Shown: piece after piece, positions 1-5,626 of the stretch
How positions within the stretch are numbered: position 1 is the stretch's first letter
How the letters are laid out: each line of letters starts with the position of its first letter
Source of the DNA: Candidatus Thorarchaeota archaeon SMTZ1-83
GTDB taxonomy: Archaea; Asgardarchaeota; Thorarchaeia; Thorarchaeales; Thorarchaeaceae
Length of the DNA stretch: 5,626 nucleotides
Reading direction: 5' to 3'
NCBI GenBank assembly: GCA_001563325.1
Contig: LRSK01000222.1
Span: 1 to 5,626 of the forward strand
Notes under the pieces: generated by a model
Database searches by the model: none
Seen by the model: the letters and a program-made list of their open reading frames with translations, nothing else
What the model was told of the DNA's origin: nothing
Made by a program: the position numbers and the translations under genes

Positions 1-844
1 GTGAGCTCGACCGTTTCAAACCAAGGCAGATTGCAATCAACTACAGCAAGAATGACGTCGCATCAGACGGTCTTACATATGGCATGTACATGCTTCTGAA
101 AGAGTACTTGACAGATACACCCTACGAGAATCGTCTTGTAAGTGCCGAAGACGTCGTCACTCGGCTTCGTGGACGAAAGACTCCTGGTGAGATTGATAGA
201 ATCAGAAGGGCCGTCGAGATAACCGATCAGATCTTCGATGAAGTTGCAGGCGTTCTGAAGGTAGGAATGACCGAGAACGAGATTCAAGCAATCTTTCATC
301 AGGCAATGGCACGTCACAAGGTGACGGGTGCTTGGTTTCATGATCACAATCCCGCGGTGGATGCTGGACCAAACAAGGAATTCGGACATTCGGGCCCAAC
401 TTCAAACAAGACGAAGACTGACAGAGGATGTTCTTCTTTGGGAGGCCATCTGAAGTCCCAGACGAGGTGCAACATGCCTTCGAAACCGTGCGAGATGCAA
501 TTCAGGCCGCCAGCGAATACATCAAGGCTGGAAGTGTGGGACATGAGGTTGATGCCATTGCCCGTAACCATGTTATTGAGCAAGGCTATGAGGAGTATCA
601 GCATGCTCTGGGACACCAGATAGGCCGGCAAGCGCATGACGGCGGCACGATTCTAGGTCCACTTTGGGACAGATACGGTGACACGCCCAAAGGAGTCGTG
701 GAGGTTGGGAATGCTTTCACCCTAGAGCTCAATGTTCGAACAAAGGACTATGGGCAGGTCAGTCTAGAGGAGGACATTGTCATCACGAAGAAGGGATGTG
801 AGTTTCTCTCGAGGCCTCAGAAGGAGATTTTCTGTCTTTCCTGA
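1..844 (+). pseudogene. M24 family metallopeptidase (Xaa-Pro aminopeptidase/prolidase-like), 5' partial, frame-disrupted with internal deletion
   Basis: M24 'pita-bread' enzymes hydrolyse Xaa-Pro or N-terminal peptide bonds with two metal ions held by Asp, Asp, His, Glu, Glu. The reading frame is open from base 3, so the gene starts upstream. The first visible residues (INYSKNDVASDGLTYG) are the end of a creatinase-type N-terminal domain. The M24 domain follows: AVDAGPNKEFGHSGPTSN (His at 387-389) in frame 3. It then continues in frame 2 from RMFFFG (425 on) with GHQIGRQAHDGG (ligand His at 614-616, second His at 635-637), FTLELNV (ligand Glu 725-727) and SLEEDIVIT (ligand Glu 767-769), stopping at TGA 842-844. 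Between the halves, the strand that should carry HxDxG and the second Asp (SDxQR) is absent, so both Asp metal ligands are missing. Either a pseudogene or an assembly error; as written, no active enzyme can be made. The exact substrate class within M24 cannot be told. Confidence 0.88.
405..430 (+). other. Deletion/frameshift junction in the M24 gene
   Basis: Upstream sequence makes family sense in frame 3 up to about GPTSN. Downstream sequence makes family sense in frame 2 from QRMFFFG. In frame 2, a TGA at 419-421 blocks extension further upstream. Family members have about 27-29 residues between the GPT-type motif and the Arg/Lys before the next strand; here there are about 8. That puts the loss at about 19-21 codons, and the frame change requires a length of 1 modulo 3 (for example 55, 58, 61 or 64 bp). 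Family spacing is from memory of M24 proteins such as methionine aminopeptidase. Confidence 0.7.
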
Positions 845-853
845 TTCTATTGA

Positions 854-860
854 GCTTTTT
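854..860 (+). terminator. T-tract after the M24 gene, possible archaeal terminator
   Basis: A run of five T (856-860) lies 12 bases after the M24 stop codon with no hairpin before it. Archaeal transcription can end at short T-rich tracts, so it could serve this gene, but five T is a weak signal and it also borders the promoter candidate that follows. Confidence 0.2.
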
Positions 861-876
861 CGCAAAGGTTTATGTG
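861..876 (+). promoter_or_regulatory. Candidate archaeal BRE/TATA promoter for the small gene
   Basis: The string CGCAAAGGTTTATGTG resembles an archaeal purine-rich BRE (CGCAAAG) followed by a TATA-like box (GTTTATG). A start site about 25 bases downstream would fall near 897-900. That leaves a leader of about 30 bases that contains the Shine-Dalgarno site at 917-922 and the GTG at 931. The spacing is coherent for an independently transcribed gene. No experimental support is visible. Confidence 0.45.
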
Positions 877-916
877 AGTATTCTGCAGATTGGCTACATT
901 CGCCGAGAGGAAGCGT

Positions 917-922
917 GGAGGG
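917..922 (+). promoter_or_regulatory. Shine-Dalgarno site fixing the start of the small gene
   Basis: GGAGGG lies 8 bases before GTG 931. It favours this start over the upstream in-frame TTG at 850, which precedes the likely promoter and has no comparable site. Confidence 0.65.
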
Positions 923-930
923 CAACTTGC

Positions 931-1083
931 GTGTCGAATGCCACCAAACGACTACGAGAGCAGTATCTTAATGCGTACATGATGAGGAAGTGGATCTCGG
1001 ATAAGATGGCTCGACTGAACTACGACCAGATAAAAGAGATCTATCACCTGGTCAAGGATTGGACCGGAGAAGAGATGGATTAG
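931..1083 (+). CDS. Small uncharacterised 50-aa protein
   Basis: The family is not recognised. The ORF runs from GTG 931 to TAG 1081-1083 and encodes 50 residues rich in charged and aromatic side chains (ATKRLREQYLNAYMMRK near the start, YDQIKEIYHLVKDW near the end). It has no signal peptide, membrane segment, Cys pair or recognisable DNA-binding motif. The composition suggests two amphipathic helices and a soluble, perhaps oligomeric or partner-binding, protein. Support for it being real is the combination of a TATA-like element, a well-spaced GGAGGG site and protein-like composition from the GTG onward. The upstream in-frame extension to TTG 850 looks less protein-like. It lies between the broken M24 gene and the convergent speA, ending 55 bp from the speA stop. 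An alternative is that it is an unexpressed chance ORF. Confidence 0.55.
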   Translation: MSNATKRLREQYLNAYMMRKWISDKMARLNYDQIKEIYHLVKDWTGEEMD

Positions 1084-1138
1084 AATCTGACTCCATCACC
1101 ACAGGCAGTATCACGCACATCAGTCAAGCGTTGTTTGG

Positions 1139-2919
1139 CTAGTCACCGTCAGACATGTAGGGATCCTCATCTATGTCGAAGCCTACGTATCCCATCTCTT
1201 CAAGGAGCTCCTCCATGCTCTCTGCTCCTGTAAGCCATCTCACCTGCCACTTCTTCTCCTCCGTAAGGAGCAGTTCCACATCAGGGAGGTCTCCGAGCAG
1301 GTTGTGGTTCATCTCTATGACGTCTTGATATGCTCCTGTGAGGGCAATGGCAAAGTGGGAGCCATGGATGTTCTCAAGACGTCCTACAGGAATCCCCTGA
1401 CCCATTCCAGCCACAGTCATTGTCAACGGTCTGAAGTCCTTTGTAAACCAGATCTCCTCTGTTTCTTTTCTGTGGAACTGGGAAATCTCGCCGTCGGAGT
1501 CACACGTGATATCAACGAGTCTCACTGTCGTTTCTGGACGTACGTGAAGGTCTATGATTGGGAACACCGGGAAGTGTTGTTTCACCAAGACATAGTCGCA
1601 AGCACTGTTGAAGACACTGAAATTGCCAATCACAATGTGGTCTGGATACCAGAGTCGTTCAAGATAAGCATCTGAACTCAGGTCTGGTGACTCTAGTCTT
1701 GATAGTTGGTGCCGGATTCCTGCTCTCAGACTTGCGAGGGCTCTCTCCCTCTCTCTCAAGTCGTTCATTGACTCAGGAAGCCACGACTTCTTGACTTGGG
1801 ACTCATTCCAAATCCCCAGCAATTCGCTCACAGATGAAGCTGAGGCAATGCTCTCCGACGCCTCATCTACTTCCTTCTTCGTGTCTTCATCAATACCTTC
1901 GACTGATGGAAACACCGATCTAACTTCGAGAGCCTTGACCATGACCATCGAACCTAGAGCAGTGATTCCACGACCCGATTCAACCATGATATCAGGTACC
2001 TCACCATCCGGCCAGTTACCTAGTTCCCCCTTGACCCCATTCAACAGTGATTGAGCATATAGTTCCATTAAATTGGGTTGATGTGTGGATGCATAATCTA
2101 TCGGAAGACCCCCACCAAAGTCGATTGTCGTGAGGTTCGAGAGCCCCATCTCTCTCAGCTCTTGGAATACACGTGTCATGAAGACTTCGTCGACACACAG
2201 CCTTGGAAGTCATTTTTCTTCAGAAGCTCGACCGTATCAAACAGGTCGTGAATGCTGAGTCCGAACTTGGAGTTTCTTCCCGTGGAGTGGGACCAGTGAC
2301 CTCTGACTTTCAGGTACGGCTTCAGGCGCAGGACCAAGTTCGTAGTCTTCCGGTCAAATCTCTCGACTATCATTTGGGCTTCATGAAGTGACTCCACGGA
2401 GATAGCAATGCTGTAGCCTTCCTTGATGCACTCAGCGATGCTATCAAGATACTCGGGGTCCTTCGCACCATTACAGACTATCAAACGGTGTCTTTCTTTC
2501 GCAAGTACCGACTTGATGAGGAACAACTCTGCCTTTGTTCCTGCTTCAAGTCCGTATTCTGGACTAGTACGAAGGACCTGCACGACAAAGTCTCTGCGTT
2601 GGTTCACTTTCACAGGATAGACTGCCTTGAACTTGCCTGTATACCCCATCTGATTCATTACGGATTCGAAAGTCTTCTTCAATTTCAAGACCTGATATGA
2701 GATTAGCTGCGGTAACCTGAGCGTGAAGGACGATGTGTATCCAACACGATCCTCGTCCTCGGTTTCTATCTGTTTGATGATCTCTTCAAGGGCAATGGTT
2801 TCACTGCCTATCCTCACCAACAAGCGACCTTCATCATCGATATCCAGAAAATGCAAGTCATTGCGATTCAGGCCGTACACTAGTCTCGACTTGTCAATTG
2901 ACCACTCGTCAAGGGTCAC
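1139..2919 (-). pseudogene. speA: Biosynthetic PLP-dependent arginine decarboxylase (SpeA type), frame-disrupted with internal deletion
   Basis: SpeA converts arginine to agmatine and CO2, the entry to putrescine and other polyamines, as a cytosolic PLP enzyme of the alanine racemase-like fold. The N-terminal part (GTG 2917-2919 to about 2195) has YPVKVNQ with the PLP Lys at residue 104, GLEAGTKAEL, IVCNGAKDPEYL and SKFGLSIHDLF. The C-terminal part (from about 2193 to TAG 1139-1141, another frame) has TIDFGGGLPIDY (phosphate loop), VESGRGITA, the helical insertion typical of SpeA, NFSVFNS, LVDITCDSDGE (active-site Cys) and GAYQDVIEMNHNLLGD. The segment that should join them, including HFHxGSQ with the His that packs on PLP, is missing. 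Compared with E. coli SpeA, about 18 residues are lost between KFGL and the GGG loop. Restored length would be about 610 residues against 658 in E. coli. A GAGGTG site lies 6 bases before the start, 22 bp after the receptor gene. It is a pseudogene or a misassembly; the family call itself is secure. Confidence 0.9.
2180..2202 (-). other. Deletion/frameshift junction in speA
   Basis: Reading the minus strand, the first frame gives LLKKNDFQGCV and then runs into STKSS and a TGA at 2176-2178. The second frame becomes family-like at about VDEVFMTRVFQELREMG. The switch lies near 2190-2198. An ATG at 2177-2179 allows an ORF to begin in the second frame, but this is a mid-domain Met with no Shine-Dalgarno site. 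The missing length must be 1 modulo 3, about 52-58 bp by comparison with E. coli SpeA. Confidence 0.7.
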
Positions 2920-2925
2920 TGTCTA

Positions 2926-2931
2926 CACCTC
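2926..2931 (-). promoter_or_regulatory. Shine-Dalgarno site of speA
   Basis: GAGGTG on the minus strand lies 6 bases before GTG 2917-2919, inside the 22-bp gap after the receptor stop. It fixes the speA start and supports co-transcription with the receptor. Confidence 0.65.
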
Positions 2932-2941
2932 AGTCTTTGTT

Positions 2942-4399
2942 TCACTGGCCGGACTCGTCTTCTCTTATCGAGTCCAACATGCCCTGGAATGCCCGGGCCA
3001 ACTCTCCTATCTCGTCATCCTTCGAAGTATACGTCACGTCCACCTGTAAGTCAAGCGTGTCAAGCGGGTCTTGTCTTATCATCGCCGTGACATTCTTCGT
3101 TGCCAAGTCCATCATATACTGGAGTGGTCTGGTGATTTGGTTCGAGATAGCCACCGCTACTGCGGCCGCAACTAGAATTCCAATCACAGTTATTGACAGG
3201 ATGAAGAGCGTAGCTTGTGTGTTAGCCGACATGATTCGGGCCTCGAGCGCCGGGATGGCCTCGCGCACCTCATCAAGTGGTACAACAATGACGCAAATCC
3301 AGTTCGCCTTTCCAACTGGAGTGTAGGCTAGTAGATAGTCATCATTGTCCTTCGTGAACTGTAATGAACCAGTCGAACCGGAAACCACCTGGTCTATGTT
3401 GAGGTTTGTTGGACTACCATCGGTGTTGGACTCGACGTTAGCAAGTTGCGGCAGTCCGGCCAGGTAGTCGTCCGGTACAAGGTCCGGATGAGCGATAACA
3501 CCACGACCTACCTGCTCCACAAGCGCAGCGTACCCTGTGTCCAAGATTGTTATGTCCAGAATCTTGCTGTTTATGTCTTCAATTGTGATGTCTCCCGCGA
3601 CAACTCCTATGAGTGAGCCATTCTGATGGTGGACGGTCCTTCCGATTGAGATCAGCAGGACTCCATCAATAGGGTCATAATAGGGCTCCACGAAGACTAT
3701 GTCCCCGTTTCCTTCTTCAATCTCGGTGTACCAATCATCGAGAACGGGATACCACGGATCCAATTGACGGTCAAGATCTGATCCCCCTAGGACGCTGCCC
3801 GGATAGTTGATGAACATGCTGTCGTCTGCGAAGGTCAGATAGAGCCATCGGAAGTCAATTTGCTGATGGATTGCCTGAAACATGAAGTCTAGGTTGGACA
3901 CTCGTCCGAGTCTACCTGAGTAGGTGGCCTCGAATGCCGCGTAGTTACTGGAATTTGACCCCGGAATGTACCACGACGAGTAGTTCCATGAAACGTTGAT
4001 GCCATATTTCGGATCATAGTGCGTGTCATCCGGGAACGATCCGGGAGGGCCGCCATACTCGAAGAAGTAGTCGTAGTACACTTCCCTTGCTTCGAAAGTG
4101 GAGTCACTACTGAAGATTCTCTCGCATTCCTCCGCCATCGCCAATACCATCGATTCTGCGTTCGTGAGCTTCTGGTTGATCACTTGAGCAGTCTTCTCGG
4201 CCGTCGACAGCATGTTTGTCTGAATTTGACTGTCCAGAGCAGTGCTACTCTGGCCAGTCGTGAAGTCGCCAATCAGGTCCACAAAGAAGTAGGAGATTGC
4301 GCCGGTGGCGCCTAGCGACAATATCGATATCGTCACAAAGGTGAGTATGACATTCCTGCGAAAGCTGCCCTTCTTCTTGGTTTCTATGTTCTTCGCCAC
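2942..4399 (-). CDS. Membrane dCache-HAMP receptor lacking a cytoplasmic output domain
   Basis: A 485-residue predicted sensor. Order: basic cytosolic N-terminus (1-16, ETKKKGSFRR), TM1 (about 17-40), large extracytoplasmic double-Cache domain (about 41-393), TM2 (about 396-418), and HAMP (about 419-482, from NQITRPLQYMMDLA to DDEIGELARAFQGML). Cache hallmarks are DPWYPVLDDWY (213-223), VEPYYDPIDGVLLISIGRTV (237-256), GVVAGDITIED (265-275) in the first module, and GYAALVEQ and YTPVGKANWICVIVVP in the second. The protein stops just after HAMP, so there is no MCP, kinase or cyclase module and signalling must go through a partner. There is no sign of a lost 3' end: speA starts 22 bp later with its own Shine-Dalgarno site. 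At the ligand positions known for amino-acid dCache domains, Trp216, Tyr217, Tyr240 and Asp270 are kept, but the Arg position is Asp214 and the first Tyr is Leu209. The start is GTG, supported by a strong Shine-Dalgarno site. The ligand is unknown. Confidence 0.88.
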   Translation of the reverse strand: MAKNIETKKKGSFRRNVILTFVTISILSLGATGAISYFFVDLIGDFTTGQSSTALDSQIQTNMLSTAEKTAQVINQKLTNAESMVLAMAEECERIFSSDSTFEAREVYYDYFFEYGGPPGSFPDDTHYDPKYGINVSWNYSSWYIPGSNSSNYAAFEATYSGRLGRVSNLDFMFQAIHQQIDFRWLYLTFADDSMFINYPGSVLGGSDLDRQLDPWYPVLDDWYTEIEEGNGDIVFVEPYYDPIDGVLLISIGRTVHHQNGSLIGVVAGDITIEDINSKILDITILDTGYAALVEQVGRGVIAHPDLVPDDYLAGLPQLANVESNTDGSPTNLNIDQVVSGSTGSLQFTKDNDDYLLAYTPVGKANWICVIVVPLDEVREAIPALEARIMSANTQATLFILSITVIGILVAAAVAVAISNQITRPLQYMMDLATKNVTAMIRQDPLDTLDLQVDVTYTSKDDEIGELARAFQGMLDSIREDESGQ

Positions 4400-4406
4400 T
4401 CTTATC

Positions 4407-4414
4407 CACCTCCT
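4407..4414 (-). promoter_or_regulatory. Shine-Dalgarno site of the Cache receptor gene, overlapping the upstream stop codon
   Basis: AGGAGGTG on the minus strand lies 7 bases before GTG 4397-4399. Its first two bases are part of the TAG stop (4413-4415) of the vWA gene, so ribosomes finishing vWA sit on the receptor's initiation site. This indicates translational coupling and a shared transcript. Confidence 0.75.
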
Positions 4415-5626
4415 AGTAGTCTAGAGTACTACCTCCTACTTCCAGTTGTGCCATTAGCACTCCGACCTCCTGGAAGGCCTTCTCAATGTCACTTCTCACA
4501 TCGATGCTGTCCTCCACTGAGAGGTACTGCCCCTGCGGTATGTTCTCACACACCGACTCAAGGAGTTCCTCGAATGTCATTCTCCGCCCAGTCTTCGGTG
4601 AAGTCACTCTGGCATCGATACGCTGCTTCAGCTCCCCGCCGACCCCGATAATGATGAGATTCACATCAAGATGATTGTCGCGGATGAAACCCTCGATTGT
4701 CAAGGGGCGTTTCTTCCGGAGTCGATCCTTCTCGATAAATATGCCCGCAATGGCGTCAAGAGAGAAGGTCTCAGAACTGTTGTCCTGACCGTCAGTGAGT
4801 GCAATGACCCACCTGTGCTCGCTAGACTCAATCCTATCCAGCTCAACCAGGGCCCTTCCTAATGCGTCGTAGAAAGCAGTGGCATAGTTGGGATGCCTCA
4901 GAGAGTCCAGCGCTCTCACTATCGGGCTGTCTCGGGGTCGATCATACTCTCCCCTGCGTGTCAAGGGAAGGACTTCCCGGTAGGACGAGTTGAACACGAT
5001 TATGCTCACATCATCCTGTGGGTTGACCTGACTCTCAAGAATCTCCTTTGCGCCTTGTGTGGCTGCCCGGATACGGTTCTGTGCCTGCATGCTTCCAGAG
5101 TAGTCAATCACAAAGATCACACTCTTCTTGAACATGATTGACCTTCGAAGTCTCTCGGCGTCTCGCCTGACTTCATGACTGGACTTGTCTATCTGATCAA
5201 GAACATCGGCTAGGTTCTGCATTGCATACACAACGAGCCAGAACTCTTCAGTCAAGTTTCCGAGTCTGATTGATTCTTTGTAGGCGCGCTCAGCCTTCTT
5301 GAGATGGTTCTGTATGGCAAAGAGTTCACCCATGTGGAACTGGATATACGCCATACTTCTCTCGTATCTCTCGGCTTCTGCAGTCTTCATTGCCTCCTTG
5401 AACTTTGAGAGAGCTTGACTGTAGCGGCCATCTCTCATTAGTACAAGCCCCATTGCATCATAACGCTTGGCAAGACCTCGTGCATGTTTGAGAGTGAGGT
5501 CAATGGCTTCAGCGTCTTCAAGAAGCTTCATCGCGCTTCCTTCGTGTCCGCGGTCCATCTCTACCAGTGCCATGTTGTGATACACAGAGGCGACACGTAG
5601 CATGGCGTCACTTTCATCTGCGCCCT
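4413..5626 (-). CDS. TPR-repeat plus von Willebrand factor A domain protein, 5' partial
   Basis: The frame is open to the window edge. At least seven residues (GADESDA) precede the first Met at 5601-5603, so the start lies outside. Numbering from that Met, about 1-140 are three to four TPR-like helical pairs (for example YDAMGLVLMRDGRYSQALSK at 48-67 and FHMGELFAIQNHLKKAERAY at 89-108). A short basic linker (about 141-160, RRDAERLRRS) follows, then a vWA domain from about 160. The metal-ion-dependent adhesion site looks complete: Asp167, Ser169, Ser171 (IDYSGSM), Thr242 (YATAFYDAL) and TDG at 270-272. TPRs and metal-bound vWA domains both mediate protein-protein contact, so an adaptor or regulatory assembly role is likely. 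No signal peptide or membrane segment is seen in the visible part, suggesting a cytosolic protein. Translationally coupled to the receptor downstream. The partner and process cannot be read from sequence. Confidence 0.85.
   Translation of the reverse strand, partial: GADESDAMLRVASVYHNMALVEMDRGHEGSAMKLLEDAEAIDLTLKHARGLAKRYDAMGLVLMRDGRYSQALSKFKEAMKTAEAERYERSMAYIQFHMGELFAIQNHLKKAERAYKESIRLGNLTEEFWLVVYAMQNLADVLDQIDKSSHEVRRDAERLRRSIMFKKSVIFVIDYSGSMQAQNRIRAATQGAKEILESQVNPQDDVSIIVFNSSYREVLPLTRRGEYDRPRDSPIVRALDSLRHPNYATAFYDALGRALVELDRIESSEHRWVIALTDGQDNSSETFSLDAIAGIFIEKDRLRKKRPLTIEGFIRDNHLDVNLIIIGVGGELKQRIDARVTSPKTGRRMTFEELLESVCENIPQGQYLSVEDSIDVRSDIEKAFQEVGVLMAQLEVGGSTLDY

Noticed and set aside
405..430. 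Programmed ribosomal frameshifting in the M24 gene
   Set aside because: Frameshifting would restore the frame but not the missing codons with the metal ligands. No slippery heptamer or pseudoknot is apparent.
850..930. Longer form of the small protein starting at TTG 850 (77 aa)
   Set aside because: TTG is weak, no ribosome site precedes it, and it would place the TATA-like element inside the gene. GTG 931 has GGAGGG at the right distance.
777..971. Plus-strand ORF of 64 codons overlapping the end of the M24 gene
   Set aside because: It is out of frame with recognisable M24 sequence and overlaps the promoter and start of the better-supported small gene.
1088..1127. Inverted repeat TGACT...AGTCA as a terminator between the convergent genes
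   Set aside because: The stem is only 5 bp with a loop of about 30 bases and no T-tract on either strand.
1304..1675. Plus-strand ORF of 123 codons
   Set aside because: It lies opposite clear SpeA sequence and its translation shows no family features.
1139..2179. The C-terminal speA fragment as a separate gene starting at ATG 2177-2179
   Set aside because: The start is in the middle of a conserved helix with no Shine-Dalgarno site, and family-like residues (DEVF) continue upstream of the ATG.
2898..3326. Plus-strand ORFs of 108-142 codons near 2723-3326
   Set aside because: They are antisense shadows of speA and of the TM2/HAMP part of the receptor. Their low-complexity Ser/Ala/Thr runs come from the opposite strand.
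3889..4315. Other-frame ORFs inside the receptor gene on both strands
   Set aside because: No motifs or ribosome sites; the Cache reading frame explains this stretch.
2942..4399. Methyl-accepting chemotaxis protein
   Set aside because: It has the sensor, two TM segments and HAMP, but no methyl-accepting coiled coil or signalling tip follows.

Overview
The window looks like a piece of a prokaryotic, probably archaeal, chromosome. Strong GGAGG-type Shine-Dalgarno sites and GTG starts are used. The single intergenic promoter candidate looks like an archaeal BRE/TATA element, not a bacterial -35/-10 pair. The gene content (M24 prolidase-like peptidase, TPR-vWA protein, Cache-HAMP receptor without an output domain) would fit an Asgard-type archaeon such as a thorarchaeote, but that placement is inference. 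A bacterial-type PLP arginine decarboxylase is also present and would point the other way.

Layout: (1) Positions 1-844, plus strand, hold the 3' part of an M24 (Xaa-Pro aminopeptidase/prolidase-like) gene. It is broken near 410-428 by a frame change, and about 18-21 codons that should carry both metal-binding Asp residues are missing. (2) Positions 861-1083, plus strand, hold a compact small-gene unit: TATA-like promoter, good Shine-Dalgarno site, and a 50-codon ORF starting at GTG 931. (3) Positions 5626 down to 1139, minus strand, hold a tightly packed run of three genes. In transcription order these are a TPR plus von Willebrand A protein (5' end outside the window), a membrane dCache-HAMP receptor, and a SpeA-type arginine decarboxylase. 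Gaps are 13 and 22 nt, and Shine-Dalgarno sites sit directly before the second and third genes, so this is very likely one operon. The 55-bp gap between the convergent small gene and speA holds no clear terminator.

The speA gene is also broken. Its N-terminal and C-terminal parts lie in different frames, and about 18 codons are missing at the junction, including the expected HFHxGSQ segment next to the PLP. The two breaks share a direction: both missing lengths must be 1 modulo 3, both are estimated at roughly 52-64 bp, and both remove a catalytic beta-strand motif. Either the assembly has lost two short segments or both enzymes are really inactivated. Raw reads would decide.

Functional reading: the TPR-vWA protein and the dCache-HAMP receptor probably form a surface sensing pair in which the receptor signals through a partner. 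In the first Cache pocket the position that is Arg in amino-acid-binding dCache domains is Asp here, while the neighbouring Trp-Tyr and the distal Tyr and Asp are kept. With an agmatine-forming enzyme next door, a cationic amine or polyamine ligand is a reasonable testable idea.
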